DNA of 64,000 bases. Source: a bacterium. Its GTDB lineage: Bacteria > Margulisbacteria > Marinamargulisbacteria > SXXA01. The position numbers and the translations under genes are program-made. The notes beneath the pieces are model-generated. The model was not told where the DNA came from, ran no database searches, and saw only the letters and a list, made by a program, of their open reading frames with translations. This document shows, in pieces, positions 31,001 through 40,056 of this stretch (its first letter is position 1; each line of letters starts with the position of its first letter). The stretch is taken from the NCBI GenBank assembly GCA_947465765.1, contig CANIAP010000006.1, positions 1 through 64,000 of the forward strand, read 5' to 3'.

Positions 31001-31404
31001 ACTATTGGCTCGTCCCCCGTGACGGGCTCATGGTTGTGATTGATGGCAGCCTCCCTAAAGACCTCGCCGTTGGGGCCGCGCAAATCGCCGACCGGCTCAA
31101 GATTTCCGCCATTAAAGTCATTGATCCCGCGCCTCATTTTCTCGCCAAAATTCAGGAGTATTGCCCCGTCGCCACCGGTACAACAGCCGCTGAAATGACA
31201 GAGATAATGGGCCACCCGGCCTGTCAGGCCATTCGGTGGATCGGACCGATATCGTCCACGATTCAAGAGTTGGCCAGGCGCCATCGTGTTCTATTATTCG
31301 CACATCCATTGGGTGACCACGCGCTGTGGGAATTACCACGATGGTTACGAGAAGTATCGCTCAGTGCAACCACTCATCGGTTCGGCAATACATCGATGGG
31401 GTAA
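28075..31404 (+). CDS. putA: Bifunctional proline dehydrogenase / P5C dehydrogenase
   Basis: 1109 aa. Residues 1-470 form the FAD-dependent proline dehydrogenase barrel (LDMEEYKDL, IRIVKGAN). Residues about 500-1000 form the NAD-dependent aldehyde dehydrogenase with PPWNFP, the catalytic Glu in AETGGKN and the catalytic Cys in FSGQKCSATS. Together they oxidise proline to glutamate. There is no N-terminal DNA-binding domain, so it is not a PutA repressor. The last 100 residues resemble the short C-terminal tail of such enzymes. recQ follows 43 bp downstream on the same strand. Confidence 0.95.
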   Translation: MSFPLKNVSILDQLSALPLELPKATDGIINLASELMKLAIRNRSPEERRSYLMTRQLIQSPANKRWAAQVTDILFRTSDSTKTRRALSRITRSVGIPTFLPKLHQIGLRLFDFAPPFLTDFIVEQARAITRSHFRTVVLSQIPTQSDGPTRNFNILGEAILGNTEAAIKRAYYNQLLAHPNCDYISVKISSLVPQLSLLDFDRSIDTIAAPLRELYRAAMAASPHKTVTLDMEEYKDLLLTVGVFKKVLSEPEFWTYRGGIVIQAYLPDSTSVFEALRDWAIHRYHDGGGKIRIRIVKGANRAMEFVESEISGHPYPLFTDKKQTDAHFKTLILAGCTPDAKDAIDLGIATHNCFDLTFGLWVQRHHHPNVMIEMLQGMADDWVRTLVSLDIPVLVYSPLADNRHYLHAVAYLIRRLDENTGPDHFLGVAHSVIPEDIHWNHMAFLFRASISLMNSLDTRSRRQLPSVVPVRKSDAPLRSDFLMSPSGYQNTADSDWTQPPVVARWTRQQSSPYAFPQAHLATDEQIQATIQTATTALPAWQQSPNRSDILLKVADSVESHRLNLIQAITMAVHKTAIEADVEVSECVDFIRYYCQLAIDIADGIGHSPEGKGPAVVCPPWNFPASIAVGAISANLVVGNTVIFKPAPEAIGVGWDLAQLFWNAGVPRDVFQFITLNDDSQGQLLIQAPPISTVMLTGSTATGRLFLDWRPELNLIAETGGKNTMIVSSLCDRDLAIKDIVQSAFGFSGQKCSATSLVILDAPLYDDPTFITHLKEAVAALPVGDGSQLPTTVVPLIHPPNAALRHSLTTLDEGEEWIVTPKEFAPNVWGPGVKRGVTPSSSTFCNELFGPILGLVRAVSITEAISIANQTPYGLTAGIHSLDPEEITQWITSIQAGNLYVNRTTTGAIVGRQPFGGTKASSIGNGLKAGGPLYLTPLTHPVRFNNLNHYVAHLTHWIKKMTQRHSCSTLSGQANHYWLVPRDGLMVVIDGSLPKDLAVGAAQIADRLKISAIKVIDPAPHFLAKIQEYCPVATGTTAAEMTEIMGHPACQAIRWIGPISSTIQELARRHRVLLFAHPLGDHALWELPRWLREVSLSATTHRFGNTSMG

Positions 31405-31416
31405 TTTGAGGTAGGG

Positions 31417-31440
31417 GGTAAGTTACGAATGTGTTACCCT
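31417..31440. promoter_or_regulatory. Inverted repeat GGGTAA-N12-TTACCC between putA and recQ
   Basis: A perfect 6-bp inverted repeat in the 43-bp gap, ending 8 bp before the recQ ATG. It could be an operator or an attenuating hairpin over the recQ ribosome site; no T-run indicates a terminator. Confidence 0.3.
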
Positions 31441-31447
31441 TTCCTCC

Positions 31448-33229
31448 ATGCAAAAGACCCTGCTTCCCGCGCTCAAAACGCATTTTGGATTCAATGAATT
31501 TCGCCCTCATCAAGAGGACATCATTTCCGGAATTTTAGCCGGCCATGATGGCGTCGCCATTCTACCCACCGGTGCGGGAAAATCACTCTGTTACCAATTG
31601 CCAGCGATTATGATGCCGGGCACCGCCATCGTTATTTCACCCCTCATCGCGCTCATGGTGGACCAAGTGACCGCCCTGCACCAGCAAGGCGTCGCCGCGG
31701 CCGGAATCCATAGCGGCGGTGGCGACCAGAGAAATAAAGTATTCTCTCAATTTTCGACCCTTAAATTAGTCTACGTTTCGCCCGAGCGTATGGCCGACCC
31801 CTCCTTCAAAGAATTTTTACAACGGCAAACCATCTCCATGATCGTGATCGACGAAGCCCATTGTATTTCGCAATGGGGCCACGCCTTTCGCCCCGAATAC
31901 CGCCAACTGGGTGGGTTAAAAATGGATTTCAAATGTCCCGTCGTCGCCTTCACGGCAACGGCCACCCTGTCGGTTCGACAAGACATCGCCGTTCAACTCA
32001 AACTTACCGCCCCAGTGATGACCGTGGGCAATTTTGACCGCCCCAACTTAAAGCTCTCCCTTCAACAACGGACCGGAATTCAGCAAGTCGTGGACTATGT
32101 CGTCGCCCGGCGGAATCAAAGCGGGATCATTTATTCAGCCACCCGAAAGGGAGTTGAAACCATTGCCAAATCGTTGGAACGCCACGGTATTCGAGCCACG
32201 ATGTACCATGCGGGATTATCCGATACCCAACGCCAACGGGCCCAACATCAATTCATCACCGATGATATTCCGATCATGGTGGCGACGGTCGCATTTGGGA
32301 TGGGGATCAACAAACCGGATGTAAGATTTGTCGTCCACGCCAACATGCCCCAAAGCATCGAACAGTATTACCAAGAAATTGGCCGGGCCGGACGCGATGG
32401 ATTGCCCTCCGAATGTATGACGTTATATTCGGCCCAAGACAAAATTTTGAATCAACAATTTTTGTCCGACTACGAATATGATCCCGTACTGATGCACGCC
32501 ATGCGCCAAAAACTCACCGCGATGACTTCATTTTGTTCCGCGATCACCTGCCGACGGGCGGATATTTTGGGATATTTTGGGCAACCCGCCACGGGAGGCT
32601 GTGGCCATTGCGACAACTGCCTTACCCCCCCCCACATGGTCGACGGCACCGAGCTGGCCCAAAAAATATTATCCTGCGTCTATCGCGTCCAACAGCGATT
32701 TGGAATGCACTACGTCGTCGACGTGTTACAGGGCACTCAATCCGAGATGATCACCCGGTACCGCCACGACCAACTCTCCACATTTAAATTATTGCCCGAC
32801 ATGACCAAGCCCGCATTAATCTACTATATCCAAGCGATGATTCACCTCGGGCTACTCGCGCTCACGAGTGGGCAATACCCGGTATTAACATTGACCGACG
32901 CCGCCAAACCGGTCCTCAAAGGCGAAACACCGGTCCAGTTCCGTGAATTCAAAAAATCAGAGAAATCATCCAGCCGATCAAGGGTCAAAGGTGACGTGGG
33001 AACCGCCGACAAAAACATTATGGCCATACTCAAAAAGCTCCGCAAACAACTGGCAGACGCCAACAATATTCCGCCGTACATGGTATTTGCGGACCGTACC
33101 TTAAATGAAATGGCCAGCGTCAACCCTCAAAACGAAGCGGAATTCCTGAGTATCAACGGTGTCGGCCCCGCAAAACTCAAGCAATACGGGGCGGCGTTTT
33201 TGAAGGTACTCAATGAGCTTGCCCCCTAA
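31448..33229 (+). CDS. recQ: ATP-dependent DNA helicase RecQ
   Basis: 593 aa, a full-length 3'-5' helicase for recombination and fork repair. Seen in order: FRPHQ motif 0, Walker [53 protein letters not shown], the zinc site (four Cys from CSAITCRR to CGHCDNC near 370-395), the RQC winged helix and an HRDC domain ending the protein ([13 protein letters not shown]). Confidence 0.96.
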   Translation: MQKTLLPALKTHFGFNEFRPHQEDIISGILAGHDGVAILPTGAGKSLCYQLPAIMMPGTAIVISPLIALMVDQVTALHQQGVAAAGIHSGGGDQRNKVFSQFSTLKLVYVSPERMADPSFKEFLQRQTISMIVIDEAHCISQWGHAFRPEYRQLGGLKMDFKCPVVAFTATATLSVRQDIAVQLKLTAPVMTVGNFDRPNLKLSLQQRTGIQQVVDYVVARRNQSGIIYSATRKGVETIAKSLERHGIRATMYHAGLSDTQRQRAQHQFITDDIPIMVATVAFGMGINKPDVRFVVHANMPQSIEQYYQEIGRAGRDGLPSECMTLYSAQDKILNQQFLSDYEYDPVLMHAMRQKLTAMTSFCSAITCRRADILGYFGQPATGGCGHCDNCLTPPHMVDGTELAQKILSCVYRVQQRFGMHYVVDVLQGTQSEMITRYRHDQLSTFKLLPDMTKPALIYYIQAMIHLGLLALTSGQYPVLTLTDAAKPVLKGETPVQFREFKKSEKSSSRSRVKGDVGTADKNIMAILKKLRKQLADANNIPPYMVFADRTLNEMASVNPQNEAEFLSINGVGPAKLKQYGAAFLKVLNELAP

Positions 33230-33405
33230 CGGTGGACCAGAGATCTCTAAAGGGGAACTTGCTTTGAAGTTTTATATATCCATCGCCAGTTCTTTCCGAT
33301 GGTATGTTTACCTCACCCCAGATGAGGGAAGTACACCCTTTGACCCGAACCCCTATCCATAAATAAACCAGATCACCGACGTGCGTCGTCGGCAAGGAGC
33401 ATTCG
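33230..33405. other. Intergenic region with hairpin before the ribosome site of the pseudo-pyrophosphatase gene
   Basis: CCTCA...TGAGG (33311-33327) may end recQ transcription. A perfect 6-bp hairpin CCGACG-TGCGT-CGTCGG (33376-33392) sits directly before AAGGAG (33394-33399), the ribosome site of the next gene, and could affect its translation. Confidence 0.4.
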
Positions 33406-35463
33406 ATGGCCCCCATTTATAGTATTTATATCCTTATTTCAGTCGGACTGATTGGACTCATCACCTCAGAAATTGCCTTAACCAAAATCTCTGCCCACAG
33501 CCATACATCCGAGTCGACCTCTGCACTCATTCATTTCTTCGACGATGTGATTCAAAAGTTCATCAAAAAAGTGAGCCAATCCGCATTAATTGTCATTGGA
33601 ATTCTTTTTATTTCAGCCATTATTGGTGTTGCATTTCATCAATTTCATCATGGCTACGGGATCGCATTTGCCGCATCTGGAATTGGAATCAGTCTGGCCG
33701 CCCGAAGCAATTTTCGACGATCCGTATCCATCGCCGTGAGCACCATGCGTCACGCAAACGCTGCCCCTGAAACGATGAAAACGGCCTGTAAATCTGCGGG
33801 AAATTGGCTGGGCATCCGAACGGCTTCTGCCGCACTACTGGACCTCGGGATTGGTTTCTCCGTCATCGCCATCCTAATTCATAAATTCCCCCATTTAATC
33901 ACCCAATCGACTACCCCCTATCAAACCCAACACGAAATCGGGCTCTTATTACTCACATACGGGTTGGGAATCCTCGTCACCGCCACGTTGATCAAATTGA
34001 CCTCGGTCTTTTTTGGATCGGCTGTATCTACAGCCGCCGCGGCCGTCCCCCAATCTATTATGCAGGTCAAGGAAAACGACCCCCGAAATCCCTTCGTTAT
34101 GGCCAATATGGTGGGACTATTCGCCAGCGAAATTCTCGGCAACACGGTATGGATTTACGCTATTACGATTCTCGCAGCCACCGCAACCATATATTCGGGC
34201 ATAACCTCCCAATTTTTTACACTTGCGTCGACCACCCCCTTCGAACTCCCATTGATCATTCTGTCGGCGGGGGTGGCAACCTCAGTGTTGGCGCAGATCA
34301 TTCCGGTACGACGGCCCCTCCTGGGACTCGATCCAGCGCTGGTCCAATTCGGACTTATCTTAGCCTTGCAACTCCTCGCAATGGGTATCATAGCCACGAC
34401 GCTTCAGCTCCCGAACCCAATCTATCTCCCCGTGGCTAACGGCATTTTTCGAACGATTATCCTGGCAGGAATACTGTTGATTCAATATCGTCCGGTTCGA
34501 GACCCCGGCCAGTCGAACGGACCCACAGTCACGGGGACAAACAGCAGGCACTTGATCGGAATCAGCCTCACACTCGGTATTACCAGCATCCTATTTGGCA
34601 CCGCCTACCGATTTGGGGCAGGCAACATTTCATCGGACTTTGGATTTTACGGCATCATGTTAAGTGGATTGTCCGCCGTTTCATTATTTCCCGCCGTCGC
34701 GGGATTAATCTTCGCATCCCCACTACACCGAGCCTCCCAAGGGCTCTATGAACTATTGAACCCGGAATGGGATGCTCAATCCAAGACCGATAGCCACCAC
34801 CCTCAAATTGGAAAGGCACTCCTCATTTTCCCGATGATCGGAATCGGGGCCGCCCTAACCCTGGCTTTAACCCATTCCTTTATGAACTGGTTTCATCGTC
34901 TGATTGTCATCGGTCATTGGGCACAGCCCCATATTCGAACTATGGCCCATTCCAACGACCCCACTACATTACTCCAAACATCGTCACATCTGTTGAACGC
35001 TCTTAATGTCAGCATCATGAATTCCGAAGTCTGGATCGGAATCCTCACGGGACTAGCACTCGTCTCTGGTATTAAAGGATGGATGGCCCATCGAACGGGA
35101 GCGATGGCGTCATTACTACTCCAGCAAGCCCAATACGAGACCACTCATTCCCCTGAAATATGGGAAGGTACAGCACTGCCCGATTACGAGGTTTATTCCA
35201 ACCGAGCATTACGAGACGCCATTGCCGGAACCGCGATTGCGCTGGGGTTAGCGCTGATCTTCCCACTGGGATTTGGACTTATTTTTGGAATACCTGGTGT
35301 CATCGGGCTATTAGTCGCTGCGTTGCTGGGCGCCATTGTTGAATCCATCTCGGACATCGATTCAGGCCATTCCACGTTGCTCTTAATTTGGAGCGTAATG
35401 ATCGGATCCGTGTTCATTTTTGGTGGCCTCATCGTTCGGTTCGGTGTGTCGTTGTTTATCTAG
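33406..35463 (+). CDS. Degenerate membrane pyrophosphatase homologue (catalytic motifs lost)
   Basis: 685 aa with many membrane helices. The pattern matches H+/Na+-pumping pyrophosphatases. An early block (ISLAARSNFRRSVSIAVST) corresponds to the family's GMY.AT.ANVRTA region. NDPRNPFVMANMVG near residue 223 corresponds to EDDPRNPA.IADNVGDNVGD. PDYEVYSNRALRDA near the end corresponds to PDY...V.I...AA.REM. All three Asp-rich PPi/Mg sites are gone: the DVGADLVGKVE site reads AAAAVPQSIMQVKEN, the second reads NMVGLFASEILGN, and the DTVGDPFKDT loop is reduced to SDIDSGHS. It therefore cannot hydrolyse pyrophosphate in the known way. It leads a three-gene unit with two unknown genes. Confidence 0.75.
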   Translation: MAPIYSIYILISVGLIGLITSEIALTKISAHSHTSESTSALIHFFDDVIQKFIKKVSQSALIVIGILFISAIIGVAFHQFHHGYGIAFAASGIGISLAARSNFRRSVSIAVSTMRHANAAPETMKTACKSAGNWLGIRTASAALLDLGIGFSVIAILIHKFPHLITQSTTPYQTQHEIGLLLLTYGLGILVTATLIKLTSVFFGSAVSTAAAAVPQSIMQVKENDPRNPFVMANMVGLFASEILGNTVWIYAITILAATATIYSGITSQFFTLASTTPFELPLIILSAGVATSVLAQIIPVRRPLLGLDPALVQFGLILALQLLAMGIIATTLQLPNPIYLPVANGIFRTIILAGILLIQYRPVRDPGQSNGPTVTGTNSRHLIGISLTLGITSILFGTAYRFGAGNISSDFGFYGIMLSGLSAVSLFPAVAGLIFASPLHRASQGLYELLNPEWDAQSKTDSHHPQIGKALLIFPMIGIGAALTLALTHSFMNWFHRLIVIGHWAQPHIRTMAHSNDPTTLLQTSSHLLNALNVSIMNSEVWIGILTGLALVSGIKGWMAHRTGAMASLLLQQAQYETTHSPEIWEGTALPDYEVYSNRALRDAIAGTAIALGLALIFPLGFGLIFGIPGVIGLLVAALLGAIVESISDIDSGHSTLLLIWSVMIGSVFIFGGLIVRFGVSLFI

Positions 35464-35472
35464 GAAACGACC

Positions 35473-35919
35473 ATGACCACCTCACAACCCAATCCCAATC
35501 TGCCCCGACCCCAACCCATTTCAAGCCTGGAACTTAATTATAACCGGGGCAAATTGTCCCTGATGAATCCCCCTAAACACACGTCGGATTTAAGAATTGC
35601 TATTAATCGCTTAAAAGACGCCATTGGACCCATGAATTCTGAAATTATGGTCTCAAATAGAGCAGATCGGGACAATTCCATATTAACATTTATCATGTGT
35701 CTCTCCGCCACTTACTTAAAGCTTAAATGGAAAAACGCTTCGGGACCGCACGTTGCGGTTCTTCGGTTTGATACGGGAGAAATCCAGTTCGACACCGCGC
35801 CTGCCAACCAAGAAGACCAGTATCACCTCTCCGCTATATTAAGCCAGGTTGGACGTTTAATCAGTGCTAAAGCAGTCAAAATGTTTCGTCCGAAGCCGAC
35901 GGATATTGGAGGTCAATAA
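35473..35919 (+). CDS. 148-aa protein of unknown function
   Basis: Small soluble protein with no recognised family, no signal peptide and no membrane segment. The N-terminal 25 residues are Pro/Asn-rich. It starts 9 bp after the pseudo-pyrophosphatase stop. Its own stop overlaps the start of the next gene (TAATG), so the three genes form a coupled unit. By size and position it could be a chaperone or partner of the 679-aa protein, as small proteins encoded beside large translocated proteins often are; this is inference only. Confidence 0.7.
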   Translation: MTTSQPNPNLPRPQPISSLELNYNRGKLSLMNPPKHTSDLRIAINRLKDAIGPMNSEIMVSNRADRDNSILTFIMCLSATYLKLKWKNASGPHVAVLRFDTGEIQFDTAPANQEDQYHLSAILSQVGRLISAKAVKMFRPKPTDIGGQ

Positions 35920-37958
35920 TGCAAACCACATCCCCCATCGCTACACTCCAAAAAGTATTGTTAGTACCCGCCCAAACCGCAGCCAAAGTCACACAAGCGA
36001 ATAACAGCGGGCCCTCCGCCATTGATGGAAAACCCGTAGTTCCATTATCCGCAAACCAACAATCACAACTGACCATTCCGGTCGCCACCGCCGTCAACCA
36101 GGTTTCTGCCGCCATCGACAGCGGCAAGTTGACCGCATCCCTCAAAGAAATCGGAGAAAAAGTCGTTGATCGAGCTGAAGGTCCCGTCAGCGTCAGCGCT
36201 AAAATGGCCGAAATGGCCAAAATTGGAGTAGAAATCGCAAAAGCGGCTACCCCTACGGATCCCCCCGATGATAGCTCAAGTCTGGAAACGTCTCATGGCG
36301 CATCAGTGTTGGAAAACGCAGAAAGTGCAATCCGGGACGCTGTTAAGGGCGTAAGCTGGGCCGAAGCCGCGGTCAAAATCGTCGGTGCAGCCACCTCATT
36401 GCCCGGTGACATCACGAAGTTGCAGATACAAAACGATGAATTGAGGCAACTTCAGTCCAGCTACATCGATCAAAAAGTACCCCTTCAAAACCAAATCGGG
36501 TCCATGAAATTCCAAGTCAACGGAACAGAAATGACCGGTATCGCCGTCCTTCGATTGGTCCGAGACAGCGACACAATGGACTTCCAACGGAGCGACATCA
36601 TCACCCAACTCCAAAACCAACCCAAAGGTGCGGTATCGATCACTCCGATCCAAGCCACAGACATTCGCAAATTGGGGGAGATGAAACAAGACAAAGCCCT
36701 TCATGAAAACAAAGCCTTCAGCGATAGAATCGATGCGGTGATCAAGACGGGTGGGGTCATCGGCGCCATCATCGGTGCGGTCAAAAAAACAATGACCCCC
36801 ATCAGCAAAGCATTAAGTACCGTCGGTGCAGCAGCAGGGGTTGCGGTTAACGCGATCAAAATGGCATTTGATGTTAGATCCCTGGTTCGCGCAGGAAAAT
36901 CATTTATCAGATCCACGGACACTAACGTTCACGTATCCAATGCCAAAGCCAGTGGGGTCGATAGTGTCCGGCTGGACAAACTCACAACGAATGTTCATCG
37001 AATTGCCCGTAAAAAGGTAGTCGACAAAACCGTAACTACCGTCAGTACAGGCATTTCAGTCGCCGCCGGTGTCCTTGGGATCGTATTGTTGGCAAGCAAT
37101 CCCATCGGCGCAGCTATTCTCGGGGTCGGGCTCTTGATCGGCGTTGGATTTGCAATCTATCGCAATGTCCGAGCCAAACGTCACGAAGGAAAAGTCGAAG
37201 TCCAACATACCCAGATGAATCGCGCCCAAGAAATGCTCAAAAATAAGATGGCCCAGGTCAAAAAAGCGATTCAAGTCCCTGGTATCGACAAATCGGCCGT
37301 GCTTAAACAGCACAAAATCAAGGATGACGCCCAATTCATCCTCCTTCAAAAACTTTCCGTCAGCGCCACATTCGTCGTCGACGCTGCCGGCATAAACACG
37401 TCCGATATGGAGGCCATTCACAACGCATGCGCATCCGAAATTGACGCTGCCAAGACAGCCTTGCCCTTGCTGACATTAACCCAACACATGGGGTATTCCC
37501 AGACCGGAGGAACCACTTATCGATTGATCGAAGACCGCATGACCGCTTACCAAACCAAGATGGGAACCGATCCCAACGACACATTAAAAGCGCTTGGATT
37601 AACCAGTCATCCCGGAGTCGGAAAATTAAACAAGGCCATTTTTGACCGCGCCAAAGCCGAGGTCACTGGAGAAATAGCCCATTTCCCCCCATCCGCCACC
37701 GCAATCCGGGGGCACGTTAACGATCTAATGACCCGTGACGAACGCATGATCGACGACCAATTTCGACAACTCTACAAAGACACGCCCCCCGAAGGCAAAG
37801 GCCGCTCCGAAATTGCTCAATTTTACTCCGATGTCAGCGTGTCCCAAGGTAAATCCGGCGTCAACGAACGGTTCCTATCGATGGAATCTCGTGACGACGC
37901 ACTGCATCTCAGCACATTCCGACAATTTGCCGATATAGAATCCGGGAAATTACAGTAG
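35919..37958 (+). CDS. 679-aa protein with two hydrophobic regions, unknown (translocator- or effector-like)
   Basis: No family is recognised. The layout is: a Thr/Ala/Lys-rich N-terminus, a possible coiled coil near 165-195, a Gly/Ala-rich hydrophobic region near 273-315 (VIGAIIGAV...GAAAGVAVNAI), a strong double-length hydrophobic region near 374-412 (GVLGIVLLASNPIGAAILGV), then a long helical, charged C-terminal half. No signal peptide is present. This resembles the general plan of type III translocators (IpaB/YopB-like) and inclusion-membrane proteins, though no sequence match is claimed. Translation is coupled to the 148-aa gene. Confidence 0.75.
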   Translation: MQTTSPIATLQKVLLVPAQTAAKVTQANNSGPSAIDGKPVVPLSANQQSQLTIPVATAVNQVSAAIDSGKLTASLKEIGEKVVDRAEGPVSVSAKMAEMAKIGVEIAKAATPTDPPDDSSSLETSHGASVLENAESAIRDAVKGVSWAEAAVKIVGAATSLPGDITKLQIQNDELRQLQSSYIDQKVPLQNQIGSMKFQVNGTEMTGIAVLRLVRDSDTMDFQRSDIITQLQNQPKGAVSITPIQATDIRKLGEMKQDKALHENKAFSDRIDAVIKTGGVIGAIIGAVKKTMTPISKALSTVGAAAGVAVNAIKMAFDVRSLVRAGKSFIRSTDTNVHVSNAKASGVDSVRLDKLTTNVHRIARKKVVDKTVTTVSTGISVAAGVLGIVLLASNPIGAAILGVGLLIGVGFAIYRNVRAKRHEGKVEVQHTQMNRAQEMLKNKMAQVKKAIQVPGIDKSAVLKQHKIKDDAQFILLQKLSVSATFVVDAAGINTSDMEAIHNACASEIDAAKTALPLLTLTQHMGYSQTGGTTYRLIEDRMTAYQTKMGTDPNDTLKALGLTSHPGVGKLNKAIFDRAKAEVTGEIAHFPPSATAIRGHVNDLMTRDERMIDDQFRQLYKDTPPEGKGRSEIAQFYSDVSVSQGKSGVNERFLSMESRDDALHLSTFRQFADIESGKLQ

Positions 37959-37977
37959 AAAACCGGATATTTTTTTC

Positions 37978-39300
37978 CTATAGCCCACCCGCAGCGGTCT
38001 CCAACGGCGACACCGGATTAATCACCAACCCGGTAATCAATTTGGGGTAAAAATACGTCGATTTTTGGGGCATTTTTTCGCCATTGAGACAGACATCCCT
38101 CATCTCATCGAGACGAGTGGCCTGTAACACAAATGCAGCCTGAACCGACCCCGTGGCTACCGCATCCACCACGGCCTGATCTGACTTCAAATACCGAATC
38201 CGTCGTTGGGCTCGGATGTCGTCCAAGCTATACCCCAAAATCCCCTGGAGAATAATATTTTGCAAAATCGAGACATCCAGCCCGCAAAGTACATCAGAGG
38301 CCCCTTCTGGAAAAAATCCACGGATATTGGCCAATGGCTTAAGGTTCAAAAGCCATACCGTGGATTCCCCAGGGATTGAAACGCCTATCGATTTGGATGC
38401 CCGTGTCGCCGCCTCAGCGTGAAACGCCGTAACATCGGCCACTAAACTGATCTCAAAAAATTCCTCAAGCCGCCTCCGAAACACCTGAGGATTAAAATCT
38501 GGCAAATCAAAGACCACTCGATGAGTCGGATAAATCGTGAGACCTTCATTTTGAAGGGGAGTCGCGAACATCAAAGTGTAGTCAGACAGCGGATCTGAAG
38601 ACTGTGTCGTTTTCCGACAATAATCCCGAAAATGAAGCGCCGTCGTATAGCGATGATGCCCATCCGCTATCAACAATTTTTTCTGTTCCAAAAAATGATA
38701 CAACTGACTAATCAGAGATTCATCCGACACCTTCCACAACCGGTACTGATCTCCCGACTGTGTGGTCAAATCCGTCGTCGGCACCCGGGCCCATACCGCC
38801 TCGGTTAAGTTAAAAAACGCACCTTCCGCATCATCGAACAATGTGTAGATTGGGCTTAAATTCGCCTCACACGCCTTGGTCAATTCCAGCCGATCTTCAA
38901 TCGGCCCAGGCATCGTATTTTCGTGAGGGATAACGACCCCTTCCTCAAACTGAAACAATTTTCCCGCTCCCAAAATCCCACGGAGGTGTTTGGTCTGCCC
39001 ATCCGCCTGATAGGAGTGTTCATACAAATAATACGAGGGGTCAGAATCCCGGCCCAACGTTCCGTCCATCAGCCATGCTTCCAGGTGAATACTGGCCCGA
39101 GAATACCGATTATCCTCCGGCGTATCCGTCAGATATTGGGTCCCAAAATCCAACCGAACAATATTTTGGTCATGGCGTTGGTACAACGCCTGTTGCTCAT
39201 CCGGCGAAATCACATCATACGGTGGCGCAAGTACATCAGCAGGAGACTCAATTTGATCTGAAAAACGAATAGCGCGGAACGGTTTAAATTGGATTTTCAT
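37978..39300 (-). CDS. DUF1015 family protein (ParB/SerK-like fold)
   Basis: About 440 aa. Typical family marks are FKPFRAIRF at the start, VLAPPYDVISPDEQ and, near residue 220, the signature LLIADGHHRYTTAL. Members are related to the ParB/Srx nucleotide-binding fold, and some act as serine kinases; the role here is unassigned. I chose the ATG at 39298-39300, nine codons inside a longer GTG frame, because the protein then begins MKIQFKPFRAIRF as in relatives. It is divergent from the tetR operon. Confidence 0.88.
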   Translation of the reverse strand: MKIQFKPFRAIRFSDQIESPADVLAPPYDVISPDEQQALYQRHDQNIVRLDFGTQYLTDTPEDNRYSRASIHLEAWLMDGTLGRDSDPSYYLYEHSYQADGQTKHLRGILGAGKLFQFEEGVVIPHENTMPGPIEDRLELTKACEANLSPIYTLFDDAEGAFFNLTEAVWARVPTTDLTTQSGDQYRLWKVSDESLISQLYHFLEQKKLLIADGHHRYTTALHFRDYCRKTTQSSDPLSDYTLMFATPLQNEGLTIYPTHRVVFDLPDFNPQVFRRRLEEFFEISLVADVTAFHAEAATRASKSIGVSIPGESTVWLLNLKPLANIRGFFPEGASDVLCGLDVSILQNIILQGILGYSLDDIRAQRRIRYLKSDQAVVDAVATGSVQAAFVLQATRLDEMRDVCLNGEKMPQKSTYFYPKLITGLVINPVSPLETAAGGL

Positions 39301-39383
39301 AGTACAGGAAAGTATATCGTACACCGTTTGAATTTATGTAGGGGCGAAATATCTTTCGGCTTCGGATTCGCCGAATTAAACAT

Positions 39384-39410
39384 TCATTTGACAAATTTAA
39401 ATGACCAATT
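39384..39410 (+). promoter_or_regulatory. tetR operon promoter with overlapping palindrome
   Basis: A consensus -35 TTGACA (39388-39393) lies inside the imperfect palindrome TCATTT-N9-AAATGA (39384-39404), about 30 bp before the tetR ATG. TetR proteins commonly repress their own operon by binding such a site. A second short palindrome TTCGG-N5-CCGAA lies just upstream (39361-39375). The -10 element is unclear. Confidence 0.45.
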
Positions 39411-39423
39411 AAAAATACGAGCC

Positions 39424-40056
39424 ATGATCATTACAGACACTACCAAAGAGCTTTTGATAAAAGCGGCACGAAAATTATTTGCGATCAAGGGCCTTGAAGG
39501 CACCACAGTTAAGGATATCGCCGAAGAAGCAGGCGTCAACGCGAGTTTGGTCAGCTACCATTTCCATGGCAAAGACGGCCTATTTGAAGCCTGTGTCCGT
39601 AGCATGGGGCAGACCAATCTCCAGATGGCCAAACGAGTCCTCACCCCAGCTGACTCCAAAGCCGAAATTAAACTCAAGCTAGAGATTTTTGTGACTGAAA
39701 TTCTCACACTTCACGCAGAAAATGCGGATGTTACCCGCATTATTCACCGTGAAATGGAAAACAACACCCCGTTCATGGATGAAATTTTCAGATCCACATT
39801 TATGGAAGTGTTTCTTACGATTCAACAATTTTTAGTCAGCGCCCAAGAAAAAGGATTTTTTAGAAACGACCTCGATCCATTTGTCTGCAGTTCTATTTTG
39901 ATCGGTAGCATCGTCCAATTCGGCCGAATGGATGTCACCTGTCAACGCTATTTTAACCATTCGATTCAAAATAATGAGTACCTTCAATCCGTGTCTCATC
40001 ACATTGTAGATATGTTTTTGTTCGGCACATTATCAAAAAAGGGAGACCCAGTATGA
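39424..40056 (+). CDS. TetR family transcriptional regulator
   Basis: About 210 aa. The N-terminal HTH reads AARKLFAIKGLEGTTVKDIAEEAG followed by LVSYHFHGKDGLFEA, the standard TetR DNA-binding domain. The C-terminal ligand domain is helical and unassigned. I start at the ATG at 39424; the frame is open 45 codons further upstream, but that part has no TetR similarity and overlaps the promoter. The stop overlaps the TolC-like start (ATGA), so it very likely controls the efflux operon and itself. Confidence 0.93.
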   Translation: MIITDTTKELLIKAARKLFAIKGLEGTTVKDIAEEAGVNASLVSYHFHGKDGLFEACVRSMGQTNLQMAKRVLTPADSKAEIKLKLEIFVTEILTLHAENADVTRIIHREMENNTPFMDEIFRSTFMEVFLTIQQFLVSAQEKGFFRNDLDPFVCSSILIGSIVQFGRMDVTCQRYFNHSIQNNEYLQSVSHHIVDMFLFGTLSKKGDPV

